Shown here piece by piece: positions 36,701 to 44,935 of a stretch of DNA of 64,000 nucleotides. The stretch is from Anaerolineales bacterium UBA6055 (lineage in GTDB: Bacteria > Chloroflexota > Anaerolineae > Aggregatilineales > Phototrophicaceae), in assembly GCA_002428985.1 (NCBI GenBank), contig DIYL01000034.1:62001-126000 (forward strand), given 5' to 3'. Each line of letters opens with the position of its first letter. Position 1 is the first letter of the stretch. The notes under the pieces are model-generated. The model had not been told where the DNA came from, did no database searches, and saw only the letters and a program-made list of their open reading frames with translations. The position numbers and the translations under genes are program-made.

Positions 36701-38982
36701 TGGTCAGCCAATGTTGATTTGATCCGAATGTCCTGATCATCAAAACGATCAATGACATTTGATTGAACATCCAGAACACCTATCAAATCGTCACCAAGCA
36801 CAATCGGAACTGCCATTTCTGCCTTGGTATCTGGAAGATGCGGATTTGGCAAAAAGTCTGGTTGTTTTGCGACATCATTAGCAATAACACCTTGTCGTGT
36901 TCTTGCAGCACGAGCAACTAGACTATTTTCACGATTGAATGGGATACTGTGTCCAGCATCAACCATGATACGTCCCGCCTCACCTGCACCAGCTGCAAGA
37001 TTGAGTGTTTCGGTATCTTTATCATAGAGGTAGATATGGGAATGATAGAGGTTAAAGTTATCACGGGTCAATTTAGAAATTGTCCACAACAGTTCGGTTA
37101 AATCCAGATTACGTGACGCTTCCGCACTCACTTGGGCTACAGCTTCTAGCTCTTTAGCGCGACGTTGTGTATCATCAAATAGGCGCGTATTTTCGAATGT
37201 AATCGCAAGTTGTTCAGCCAGCGACCGGAAAAGGTTAACGGTTGCAGGTTGGAAAACATCAAATTCGCTGTGCTGAATATCCAGAACACCAATAATTGCA
37301 TCCTGTGTACGAAGTGGAATCGTTAGCTCTGAACGGGTGTCAGGCAACCATTCATTCGGTAAGTAGTTAGGATCATCATGAACATTTTGAACCACAACAG
37401 GTCGTCCAGTTTGTACCGCCTGAGCAACAAGCGATGTACCATTCATCGGCAACTTATGCCCTTGCACAATTAACCGTCGTCCTAAGTAACCTGTACCTTC
37501 GCGTAGAACTGCAAAATCGCGCGTATTATCCAAGAGATAAACTTGTACATAGTAGAATCCGAAACGATCGCGAATCAGGTTTACCATCAGGCTCAATAGC
37601 TCATCAATTTCGCCAACTTCGTTTGCAGCAGCAGCAATCTCTGCAGATGTTTCAATGTCTTTAGTACGCGAAGCAATGCGTTCCTCCAAGCTGACAACAA
37701 CACTTTCAAGTTGCTCTGCCATAGAGTTAAACGCCGTATTCAGCTCGCCGATTTCATCTTTACGCCCTTTACCAGCATCCGACCGCATTGCTAAATTACC
37801 CCCTGCCATGTCACCAGCAGCAACACTGAGTGATTGTAGTGGTTTTGCAATTCGTCGAGCAATAAATGTTGTAACACCACCAACGAAAAATACGATAACA
37901 ACAATAAAGGCGATAGCAGTCAATGCTGTTTGTCGTGCTTCAGCAAATACAATACTTTCATCAACTACTTCAATCACTGTCCATGTATAAGGAGCACCTG
38001 GTGGATTGACAGTCAAATAATCGACAATATATCCTGTATTGTTAAGGCTGACATTTGCCGTTTCCACTTCATTTGTTCCAGCAAAAATATCATCAGCAAC
38101 ATCGGAGTCAAAATAGAATGACTCATCATTCTCTGTCTGTATGTTGAAATTGGCGATACCGCCAACTGTTTCAATATCAGGCTCAAAACCAAACGTCTGA
38201 CGATTATTAAATGAATTTGACAAGAAATAGCCATCTTGATTAACAAGATAACTTAAACTGCCTTCCAAACTGGATGATAGTAGATCTAATATGGGTTCAG
38301 CATAGACGTTAACAACGATTACACCAGTTGTTTCTAAACGTCCAGTTGTTGGATGCTCCACTTGTATAGGTGTCGAATATCGAACAACCGGAACAACTGA
38401 GTTATTATCTAGTGTTCCCTGAATTCTAGGTGGTGAACCTTCGCGGTTTAATTCCAGTGGTGATACATATAGTTCTCCGTTGGTTAGATTAATTGCCTGA
38501 GCGAAATAAGGACGATCACTCTTATCAGAACCATCCACCTGAGTTACCACGCGCAAATCACGATCGTAGTCCACACGTACGACTTCAAAACCTGTATTAT
38601 CAATAAAACGAATCTGTCCATAAATTTCACGAACATTCGCCATATTGATAAAGTCTTTATAAACAGCAGTTTTTGCAACCGTGACTTGGGGGCTTGTGTT
38701 ACGTTCAGTTTCGACAAGTGCTACACCAAGGTCTTGTATACTTTGATATTCCGCCATTAGGAATACATCATCGACCACACTTTCCAATGATTGCTCAATT
38801 TCACGAACTTCCTGTGTAATATGTTCTTCTTCAAATTCAGCAATATTTTCTGTGATGGTTATCGTCAACTGGTTGGTAAACAAAACACCAATAGCAATAA
38901 CTGGAATGACAACTAATGGTAAGAAGACAAATAAGAGTTGTCGCTCCAACCGTTGAACAAAAAATTCAAGAATTCTACCCAT
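30715..38982 (-). CDS. Giant membrane sensor histidine kinase with ten GAF and three PAS domains
   Basis: This protein of about 2,755 residues is several times longer than usual sensor kinases. In order it has a membrane helix (about 18-40), an extracytoplasmic Cache-like sensor (about 45-350), a second helix (about 355-378), HAMP, GAF1, GAF2, PAS1 (about 785-900), GAF3, PAS2 (about 1065-1185), GAF4-GAF8, PAS3 (about 2045-2168), GAF9, GAF10, HisKA (MSHELRTPLNSIIGY, about 2530) and a HATPase with NLVSNAVKFTEKG, GIGM and GGTGLGLTI. It has no receiver of its own, but receivers are encoded directly downstream. The ATG at 38982 has AGGTG 6 bases upstream, while the GTG at 38991 lies inside that site. 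The GAF modules are near-copies of each other, showing internal duplication. Confidence 0.93.
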   Translation of the reverse strand: MGRILEFFVQRLERQLLFVFLPLVVIPVIAIGVLFTNQLTITITENIAEFEEEHITQEVREIEQSLESVVDDVFLMAEYQSIQDLGVALVETERNTSPQVTVAKTAVYKDFINMANVREIYGQIRFIDNTGFEVVRVDYDRDLRVVTQVDGSDKSDRPYFAQAINLTNGELYVSPLELNREGSPPRIQGTLDNNSVVPVVRYSTPIQVEHPTTGRLETTGVIVVNVYAEPILDLLSSSLEGSLSYLVNQDGYFLSNSFNNRQTFGFEPDIETVGGIANFNIQTENDESFYFDSDVADDIFAGTNEVETANVSLNNTGYIVDYLTVNPPGAPYTWTVIEVVDESIVFAEARQTALTAIAFIVVIVFFVGGVTTFIARRIAKPLQSLSVAAGDMAGGNLAMRSDAGKGRKDEIGELNTAFNSMAEQLESVVVSLEERIASRTKDIETSAEIAAAANEVGEIDELLSLMVNLIRDRFGFYYVQVYLLDNTRDFAVLREGTGYLGRRLIVQGHKLPMNGTSLVAQAVQTGRPVVVQNVHDDPNYLPNEWLPDTRSELTIPLRTQDAIIGVLDIQHSEFDVFQPATVNLFRSLAEQLAITFENTRLFDDTQRRAKELEAVAQVSAEASRNLDLTELLWTISKLTRDNFNLYHSHIYLYDKDTETLNLAAGAGEAGRIMVDAGHSIPFNRENSLVARAARTRQGVIANDVAKQPDFLPNPHLPDTKAEMAVPIVLGDDLIGVLDVQSNVIDRFDDQDIRIKSTLADQIAVAVRNARTFEEVERARQETERVFSSSIDMLGSANFEGHFVSLNPAWEQTLGYTPEELMATPFVDFVHPDDIEATNLEAAKLAEGAGTISFENRYKHKDGHYLWISWTSATDIESGLIHFVARDVTDRKLSEQESEKRAAELATVAKISEEISTQLELNVLLKSVTNLTKEEFGFYHVHIYILDRTGKRLELAAGSGDIGDQQVAKGQKIPLNREGSLVAHTARTRQMQLVNDVSENPNFLPNEFLPNTKSELVIPLVNADQLLGVMDIQASEVGFFDSDEIQIQVAMAGQVSTAVKNAQLFKEVSDIQFSLDQHSIVAITDQTGTITYVNDKFTEISKYPREELIGEDHRILNSGHHPTEFIRDLWVTIANGGVWNGEIKNKAKDGSYYWVDTTIVPFVNEQGKPYQYVAIRSDITERKMQEELMEKRASELETVAKVGTAATTITDTDELLKTVVDLTRDEFDLYHAHIYLYDSTQKALRLSAGAGDIGDQMVRQGHSIPYDREHSLVARAARSLQGVISNNVTQELDFLANPLLPETQSEMAIPMVAGDELIGILDVQSSHIDNFTAEDVSIQTTMATQIAVALVNARLFANVELANANLEQRAKEMEIIAEVSAEAASSLDLQNLLENVSALLRDRLNLYHAQIYLVDDEKENLVLTAGAGDIGRRMKSEGRVIPLNHQNSIVAIVARTAEGTYTNDTASNPNFLPHRLLPHTKSEMAIPMTYAGEVLGVLDIQSDVQDYFEDEQLRIHTTLAAQIATAVNNAKLFDESSKRALELETVAQISTEATTNTNIDNMLITVSNLTRDRFDLYHAHIYLLDQTAENLVLTAGAGNVGRKMVSDGYRIPLDNIHSLVAKAARSREGIIVNDVRADRDFLPNPLLPDTQSEMAIPMMVGHEVLGVLDVQANTINRFTDVDVQIQLTLASQIAAAINNTRLFEISTKRASELETVAEVSTEAATNLDVDEMLRSVANLTRDKFKLYHAHIYLVDDEKEKLVLTAGAGAVGVQMVRDGRTIEIDHEHSLVAQAVRLNRGVVVNDVMSDPNFLPHRLLPDTRSEMAVPIVAGSEVLGVLDVQSDRLGYFTDEDVRIMATLAAQLATALTNAQLFQQSSKRASELQTVAKVGTEATTNLNINSMLKSVVDLTKQEFNLYHAHVYLLSQTGERLELVAGSGDVGNRMVSKGHRIPLHREGSLVARAARTHQTLVVNDVTKDTDFLANEFLPDTRSEMVIPLLAGDDLVGVLDLQASQTNRFTNEDVQIQKTLSTQIAVAVKNAQLFKEVSDIRFAIDQHAIVAITDQKGIINYVNDKFVEISKYSRDELIGEDHRILNSSYHSKEFIRDLWVTIANGKVWKGEIHNKAKDGSYYWVDTTIVPFLNDDGKPYQYIAIRADVTAMKQQQQEILRRAAEMETVADVSAEATANLDMHELLQSVVNLTRENFDLYHTNIYLLDENENVLKFAAGSGEAGRQIMEIGHGVYLDNKHSLLARAVNRQEPIVVNNVMTEFGYVPNPILPDTKSQLVVPMIANQQVIGVLSVHSTEVNRFDMQDVRVKATLAGQIATAINNTRLFEQSNKRAAEMETVAQVSAATTTLLEVKELLKSVADLTKSSFDLYHAHIYLLDDETQMLDLAAGAGDVGDEMIATGVQIPLDSPTSLVARSARLKKGVIVNDVTQDKGFLPNPLLPETVSEMAIPMMVGDELIGVLDVQSTQVDRFTDEDVRIKSTLAQQVAVAVTNAMAFERERRTVERLKEVDRLKQQFLANMSHELRTPLNSIIGYSEVLLDGVDGDLTDDAVEDVEAIHSSGKHLLSIINEILDLAKIDAGQMELDIRETDPKQFLGEIVKAGQILVKDKAVVLELVEDMPVNSICADKVRFRQILWNLVSNAVKFTEKGNVSVHYGMHSKDMAYIRVKDSGIGMTKEDLSLIFQRFSQVDGSSTRRAGGTGLGLTITKQLVEMHGGDIHVDSELGKGSTFWFTVPITMETEVLGVAGD
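32495..33340 (-). repeat. Internal GAF-PAS module copy 2 of the giant kinase
   Basis: GAF8 plus PAS3 closely matches GAF3 plus PAS2 at about 35440-36260. Shared stretches include KNAQLFKEVSDI, ELIGEDHRILNS, FIRDLWVTIANG and KDGSYYWVDTTIVPF. The match continues across the domain border, so the two-domain unit was copied as one piece. Boundaries are approximate. Confidence 0.75.
35440..36260 (-). repeat. Internal GAF-PAS module copy 1 of the giant kinase
   Basis: This is the partner of the copy at about 32495-33340. The PAS parts are identical at most positions, and the GAF parts share HREGSLVA- or NREGSLVA-type motifs and the junction KNAQLFKEVSDI. Boundaries are approximate. Confidence 0.75.
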
Positions 38983-39334
38983 ATGACTCACCTCTTGTGA
39001 GTTAGTTAATACACTAAATAGAGATACAATCCAATCTCTACATTTAGTCTATGCTTAATCTATAGTCAGAAGACTTAAGATTTGTTAGAGGAGTCAAATT
39101 AGGTTAGAATAACGAAATATTTTTAGCCACATTTAGCCAAATTATACGTAAAAAATCGATCTTTTGAGGGTAATCTACGTATAAGATACTTAATTTAAAG
39201 TTAATTTACTTAAAATTATTACATAGTACAAACAGAAAAGGTGAAAGATATAATATCCCTCACCTGACAATTTTCTTCAATTATTAATTAATAATGAATT
39301 TAAAATACGCGCTATTGTTCAATTAGTTAAGTTG
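38983..39334. other. AT-rich intergenic region upstream of the giant kinase
   Basis: This roughly 350-base stretch holds the terminator of the SDR gene (39231-39265) and presumably the promoter of the kinase operon. An inverted TATAAT lies at 39141-39146 for the minus strand, without a good -35 partner. No small gene is evident. Confidence 0.5.
39231..39265 (-). terminator. Rho-independent terminator of the SDR gene
   Basis: On the minus strand a stem AGGTGA/TCACCT with an inner stem GATAT/ATATC is followed by a U-rich run (TTTTCTGTTTG). It lies about 70 bases after the SDR stop and before the kinase operon, so it separates the two transcription units. Confidence 0.65.
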
Positions 39335-40090
39335 TTATTCATCAAATTGGAATAATGAACACCCACCATCTAATGTTAAGATAGAACCCGTCATATACGC
39401 TGTTTGTGGACTAGCAAGATAAACAACTGCCTCAGCAATCTCAGTTGGTGTGCCGGGGTCGCCCAATGGAATCACCTTCGCAACTCTAGCAGCATACTGT
39501 GGTTCTTCACGCAATTGACGACCCGCCAAACCTGCCTTGACAATACCCGGAGCAATCGCATTGACACGAATCCCATAGGTAGATAATTCTCGAGCCATTT
39601 GTTTTGTCAACATGTTTACACCTGCTTTACTGACGGTGTACGGCGTAATTTCAGGCCATGGAATACTACTCACCCAGCTTGACGTCAGGATGATGCGTCC
39701 TTGTGTTTCATCTGCTACCATCTTGCGCGCTGCAGATTGACAAACATTGAAGCATCCTGTCAGGTTAATATCGAGGTGATTTTGCCAGTTCTCTTGCGTA
39801 ACTTCAAGAAAGGGTTGAGCATCGACAATACCTGCATTCGAGCAAACAATATCGAGTGTATCAATCGATGCAATCGCATCATCCACAGCCGAGCGATCAC
39901 GCACATCAATTTGCTGGTATGTCACAGTGCTGTCAAATTCTTGAACAGTTGCAATACGATCACCTGCACCATCCACAGGTTTAACATCCCACATAATGAC
40001 CGATGCCCCATTTTTTGCAAGGTGCATTGCCATCGCATTACCCAAGTCTCCGGCTGCTCCTGTTACTAAAGCTGTTTTTCCCTCAAGCAT
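39335..40090 (-). CDS. Short-chain dehydrogenase/reductase (FabG-like)
   Basis: This 251-residue Rossmann enzyme has the cofactor motif TGAAGDLG (residues 10-17), the NAG motif (residues 85-87), and the catalytic Ser138, Tyr151 and Lys155 in classic YxxxK spacing. Asp35 after the second strand suggests NAD(H) rather than NADP(H). The C-terminal TGSILTLDGG is typical of classical SDRs. AAAGGA precedes the ATG. The substrate is unknown. It lies 60 bases downstream of the kinase-WD40 gene on the same strand and has its own terminator. Confidence 0.9.
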   Translation of the reverse strand: MLEGKTALVTGAAGDLGNAMAMHLAKNGASVIMWDVKPVDGAGDRIATVQEFDSTVTYQQIDVRDRSAVDDAIASIDTLDIVCSNAGIVDAQPFLEVTQENWQNHLDINLTGCFNVCQSAARKMVADETQGRIILTSSWVSSIPWPEITPYTVSKAGVNMLTKQMARELSTYGIRVNAIAPGIVKAGLAGRQLREEPQYAARVAKVIPLGDPGTPTEIAEAVVYLASPQTAYMTGSILTLDGGCSLFQFDE

Positions 40091-40150
40091 TTTTAATTCC
40101 TTTACACAATAAATTCAAATACTGTTTTACATTTAAATTTGTTACCATAG

Positions 40151-43100
40151 TTAAGCAGACTGCCCCGGAAGCGGAACATCCGTCGGTCGAGCACATAGCG
40201 GTAACACACCAAACCGTTCACGTTCGGCACAGCTCAACTCACGGACATGTCGGTTCGATTCAATCCACTCCACGAGTGCATCGTATCCAAGTCGCAATCC
40301 CCATTGTTTAATCGTCCCATCGCCGGCAACCGACAACACCTGTTCGCCATCAGGAGCAAACACGAGGCTCTGAATTTCGTCTCGGTGTCCGGTAAAACGC
40401 TGAATCTCTTCACCTGTTGCAATATCCCACAATCTTAAAGTATTGTCTGCCCCACCCGATAGCAACCGTGTGCCATCAGGGCTATAAGCAACACTCAAAA
40501 CTTCTGCAGTATGTCCTTCGAATGTACGGAGACGAAGCGTGTTGGCCACATCCCACAAAATAATGGTATTATCGGAAGAAACTGAGGCAATTGTCTGGCC
40601 ATCTGGGCTAAATGTAACATCTTGAATCCAATCAATATGCCCTTCGAATGTGCTTATCTCTTCACCCGTATTTACATCCCATAATCTAAGCGTATTATCA
40701 AAACTACTCGACACAAGTTGTGTTCCATCGGGACTAAAATCCACCCCTGTAATCCGAAACGTATGTCCAAATAAACGATTGACCGATTCACCTGTTTCAA
40801 TTTCCCATAAGAAGATTGTATTGTCACGCGATGCCGATGCTAATAATGATCCATCTGGACTGTAAGCAACATCCCAAACTGCATCACTGTGCCCTTCAAA
40901 GAGTGTTGTGAAATCACCAGTTTCTACATCCCATAATGCCAATACATTGTCATCCCCTGCTGAAGCAATCAAAGACCCATCAGGACTAAATTCAACTGCA
41001 TTCACCCCAGCTTGATGCCCTTCAAATTGTCGAATCGGATCACCACTTGCCATATCCCACAAGACAAGTCGTGCATCACCACCTGCGGTTACAGCCATCG
41101 TCCCATCAGGGCTAATATCAATATGATTAATAATCCCACTATGAGCAAGTTCTGATGTGCGGTCAAATTGTTGGCGTAACGCTCCATGATTCAGATCCCA
41201 GATTCGTGCAGAATTATCCCACCCTGCTGATACGACTTCTTCACGCACAGGATTATAGGCAATGTCATATATTAATGAAGAGTGTCCTAAAAACCTTCGT
41301 AATGGCGCACCCGTTTCGACATTCCAGATGATAACGGAATTGTCTTCCCCACTCGTAACGATTTGTGTACCGTCCGCACTAAATTGCGCAGCAGTAACCC
41401 GTGAACTATGACCAATGAACGATTGCACCGGTGTGTTTTCCTCAAATCGCCATAACAATACGCGATTATCTTGGCTGGATGATAGAAAGCCACTTTCATC
41501 AGCAGTATATTCGACGGACCAAACTTCATCGGTATGGCCACCCACGGTAGCATCATAGGTCAATAAGGATTGCCCCGTATTCACATTCCACAGGACAACC
41601 CGCCCATCTTCAAATCCAGATAATGCAGTAAAACCAGACGGACTCAAATCAACATCATAAATTGAACTGAAGTCATCTTCAAATGTCGTAATAGCTTCGC
41701 CAGATTCAATATCCCAGAGCGTCATAACCGCCCCACCACCCGACAAAATTTGTGTGCCATCGTCACTAAAATCTACACCATTAACCCGGTTATCGCCTGT
41801 ACTGAAGCGTTTTATTTCTTCACCACTTTCTATATCCCATAAAATCACGATTCCATCTAATGAACCAGAAACCGCCTGTGTACCATCAGGACTAAATGCA
41901 ATATCCCAGACCCAGTCCTCATGCCCTTCAAATTCACGCAACATGTTACCTGTATCTGCATCCCATAAACGCACCATATTATCTTGGGCACCTGTCAAAA
42001 GCAGATTACCATCTGGGCTATAAGCCACTGTATTCACGCGGTTGCTATGTTCCATAACAAACTTTGTCCCCGGTGCATAGCCAGCTTCTGCTAGTGTTCG
42101 CAATGTCTGAACATTACTTACCAATTCGTTCGCCTCTAATGCGAGTAAAATTGCGAGATCAGTATTGTCATTGGCTAATGCCAATTGTGCGCTTGATGCA
42201 AAGGCGAGGCTTTGTGCTTGTTGAGCACTATCATCAGCAATAGATCGCTGGGTGCTGGCAATTTCTGCCTGCTCGACAGCTTCTTGTTGGGATTGGGTTG
42301 CAATCGAACTCTGCGATACGGCAATGACCATCAATACAATCGAGACAACAGCTGCAACTGATGTCACTGTCAGAGTTTGGCGTAGTCGTTTACGTGATTT
42401 AGCTTCGAGAGCTTCTTCATGCTCTTTTCGTAACCGTTTTTCCTCTTCTTGACGGTCACGTTCCTGCAAGCTCTTATCAACATATTCGTGCTCAAATGAA
42501 GTAACGGCTAGCTCAGTCGTTTTCAACCACTCTTCGAATTGATTTAGCCGTGTACCAGATGCAAGGAAGCTATCGTCGCGCCCCATATTTTGCCATTCTG
42601 TAGATGCCGACTGCACGCGCCGTTGAATACGTAATCCATCGCGGTTTGCATCCAACCATGTACGCAATAATGGCCACTGACGAATCAATGCCTCATGCGC
42701 AACTTCAATAGTTGGGTTACGCGTAATTGGGTCACGATCAAAAGTGAGTAAACGATATTTACCAAATTCATCCAGAATTTCTTGGATTATGTTGTCATCC
42801 ACATTCATCGAGAACAATTCAGTAATAAAAATACGGCGACGCGTATCCTCAGACCCTTCACCCAATGTCACCAACCGTAGAAACATCTGGCGGACGGTCG
42901 ACTGTTTTTCGGTATTCATACTGTTATAAATATCTGTAGCACGACGCGTCAACGCACCCATTGCCCCACCAATGTCATTATATGCATCAACAGTTAACCA
43001 CCGACCATCTCGACGTTCAAATAATTCAGTCATTGCATATTGAAGCAATGGAAGTGCACCCGGTTCATCAGCAATATCTGCGATAATCGCCTCGATCAAC

Positions 43101-44737
43101 CCTGCCTCTAGTTCGATTTTATTTTGTTCAGCGGGTCTGACAATTGCATCTCGTAATTCTCGACTACCTAACGGAATGACAATCGATGTACATTGACGCA
43201 TTAAATTACCAAATTCAGGATAATTCAGTGGACGATCATAGAAGTCCGCACGTAGGGTCACAATAATTCGTACCCGACTGTTGGCATCATTAACTGCTTC
43301 ATAGATACTATTAAGGAAGAAGCGTCGATCTTCCTCGCTATCGACCAGTGTAAAGATCTCTTCAAACTGGTCAATCACAATCACCAGTTCACTATCATCA
43401 TCGGGTAACACCCGTTTAATTGCGCGTGTTAGACCACGTTCGCTCTCCATCAATTGTGAAAGCAGACTTTCAGGTGGATTGACAGCAATCCGCAATAGTG
43501 CTGCTTCAAGTTCTTCCATCGGATATTGACCGGGCATTTTTTCCACGACAAACCAATTTTCCGACCCGTGAAGTCGACCTCGTCGAATGCGAGGCAATAA
43601 ACCGGCTTTAACGAGGCTGGATTTACCACTACCACTTGGCCCCACAACAGCCATAAATCGTGACTGTATGCCATCGTCATGTAATTGGGCTAATAGACTT
43701 TCAACCAAATCATCGCGCCCAAAGAAATCGTCTGCGTCAGCTTCTTGGAATGCCCGCAACCCCTTATATGGGTTATCCGGTTCAACATCCAGATCAGCTA
43801 AAGAATCGAGCGTATCGGATGATAAACCCAATTCTGCAAGATCAAACGCAGGCTTGGTACGATGATCTAATTCACCTAGTGCAGTCTGTCCTGTTGCCTT
43901 TAACGCTTCACGAAAGGCATTTGCAAGTGCAATTGCACTGTCATAACGATTTTCGGGTTCTTTTTCAGTCGATTTCTGAATCACATGATTTAGGTCAACT
44001 GGCAAATCAGGACGTACCTCACTAAGATGTGGCAAATCTTCCATGAGATGTTTCGAGATAAGAGTCGATAAATCACTACCAGCAAACGGTTTACGTCCAG
44101 TCAATAATTTATACAGAATCAAGCCAAAGCTATAAATATCTGTTTGTGGGCTGACGACATCCATTTTAATCTGTTCTGGCGAGATATAATCAGGCGACCC
44201 CATCATGCCGAGTTCTTCTTCTTGAGAATACTCAGTGAGGTGTGCGAGATCTTTTGCAATCCCAAAATCAGCAAGGTAACAATTCTTGTCTTCATCCAAT
44301 AAAATATTGGCAGGTTTAAGATCACGATGAATGACACCATTGCGGTGAGCGACTTCTAAGGCTGAGGCAATTTGATCAACAATGCGAGCAACATCATTAA
44401 GGGGCCAATGACCATTTTCCAGCACTTCTTGTAAGTTGCCACCGCGTAACCACCGCATGACCAGAAAAGCACCTGATTGATCACGCCAGAAATCATGGAG
44501 TGGCACAATATGTAAAGATTCGAGGTGTGCAATGAGTTGCGCCTCGGCTTCAAAGCGACGGATAAAATCTGGATCATTAATAAATTCAGGTAGAATAACC
44601 TTGATGGCAACTTCGCGTTTAATCGCTGGTTGTTTGGCTTTGTAGACAGCGCCAAACCCACCCTGCCCGACCAATTTCTCTAGCTCATAGCCTTTGATCG
44701 TCTGCCCCGCTAAATTGGAAATATCTACTGTACCCAT
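40151..44737 (-). CDS. Ser/Thr kinase fused to nSTAND ATPase and 14 WD40 repeats
   Basis: This 1,528-residue protein begins with a Hanks-type kinase (about 15-280) that appears intact: VGQGGFGAVYKA, catalytic Lys in VAIKVI, HRDLKPANI and DFG. The nSTAND ATPase follows, with a NPYKGLRAF entry motif, Walker A VGPSGSGKSS (about 368) and Walker B LVIVIDQFEEIF. A coiled coil and a hydrophobic helix (about 790-810) precede 14 WD40 repeats (about 893-1490), enough for two seven-bladed propellers. The end carries a conserved Trp/Arg/Cys stretch. The ATG at 44737 has AAAGG 7 bases upstream. Such proteins join a signal-sensing propeller to a switch ATPase and an output kinase. The target is unknown. 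Confidence 0.93.
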   Translation of the reverse strand: MGTVDISNLAGQTIKGYELEKLVGQGGFGAVYKAKQPAIKREVAIKVILPEFINDPDFIRRFEAEAQLIAHLESLHIVPLHDFWRDQSGAFLVMRWLRGGNLQEVLENGHWPLNDVARIVDQIASALEVAHRNGVIHRDLKPANILLDEDKNCYLADFGIAKDLAHLTEYSQEEELGMMGSPDYISPEQIKMDVVSPQTDIYSFGLILYKLLTGRKPFAGSDLSTLISKHLMEDLPHLSEVRPDLPVDLNHVIQKSTEKEPENRYDSAIALANAFREALKATGQTALGELDHRTKPAFDLAELGLSSDTLDSLADLDVEPDNPYKGLRAFQEADADDFFGRDDLVESLLAQLHDDGIQSRFMAVVGPSGSGKSSLVKAGLLPRIRRGRLHGSENWFVVEKMPGQYPMEELEAALLRIAVNPPESLLSQLMESERGLTRAIKRVLPDDDSELVIVIDQFEEIFTLVDSEEDRRFFLNSIYEAVNDANSRVRIIVTLRADFYDRPLNYPEFGNLMRQCTSIVIPLGSRELRDAIVRPAEQNKIELEAGLIEAIIADIADEPGALPLLQYAMTELFERRDGRWLTVDAYNDIGGAMGALTRRATDIYNSMNTEKQSTVRQMFLRLVTLGEGSEDTRRRIFITELFSMNVDDNIIQEILDEFGKYRLLTFDRDPITRNPTIEVAHEALIRQWPLLRTWLDANRDGLRIQRRVQSASTEWQNMGRDDSFLASGTRLNQFEEWLKTTELAVTSFEHEYVDKSLQERDRQEEEKRLRKEHEEALEAKSRKRLRQTLTVTSVAAVVSIVLMVIAVSQSSIATQSQQEAVEQAEIASTQRSIADDSAQQAQSLAFASSAQLALANDNTDLAILLALEANELVSNVQTLRTLAEAGYAPGTKFVMEHSNRVNTVAYSPDGNLLLTGAQDNMVRLWDADTGNMLREFEGHEDWVWDIAFSPDGTQAVSGSLDGIVILWDIESGEEIKRFSTGDNRVNGVDFSDDGTQILSGGGAVMTLWDIESGEAITTFEDDFSSIYDVDLSPSGFTALSGFEDGRVVLWNVNTGQSLLTYDATVGGHTDEVWSVEYTADESGFLSSSQDNRVLLWRFEENTPVQSFIGHSSRVTAAQFSADGTQIVTSGEDNSVIIWNVETGAPLRRFLGHSSLIYDIAYNPVREEVVSAGWDNSARIWDLNHGALRQQFDRTSELAHSGIINHIDISPDGTMAVTAGGDARLVLWDMASGDPIRQFEGHQAGVNAVEFSPDGSLIASAGDDNVLALWDVETGDFTTLFEGHSDAVWDVAYSPDGSLLASASRDNTIFLWEIETGESVNRLFGHTFRITGVDFSPDGTQLVSSSFDNTLRLWDVNTGEEISTFEGHIDWIQDVTFSPDGQTIASVSSDNTIILWDVANTLRLRTFEGHTAEVLSVAYSPDGTRLLSGGADNTLRLWDIATGEEIQRFTGHRDEIQSLVFAPDGEQVLSVAGDGTIKQWGLRLGYDALVEWIESNRHVRELSCAERERFGVLPLCARPTDVPLPGQSA

Positions 44738-44935
44738 CACATCGCCTTTAATACCAACTCATTAACTGGTTCTAATTGTCGCAAGTTTTAAGGATTTTCG
44801 CCAGATAATCGAAGATGAATATTTAAAGTAACCAAAGATTTACTTTTTGACACACCGCATCTCAAGGCTAGGCTAATATTCTCCCATTTGATAAAATATC
44901 GAGGTTGTCAATTATAATCAAAAGCCCTAAGACTT

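Noticed and set aside
40151..44737. Reading the kinase-nSTAND-WD40 gene as a definite phage-defence gene
   Set aside because: The same architecture is widespread in Chloroflexota and cyanobacterial signalling, and no defence genes flank it. The idea is kept only as a low-interest possibility.
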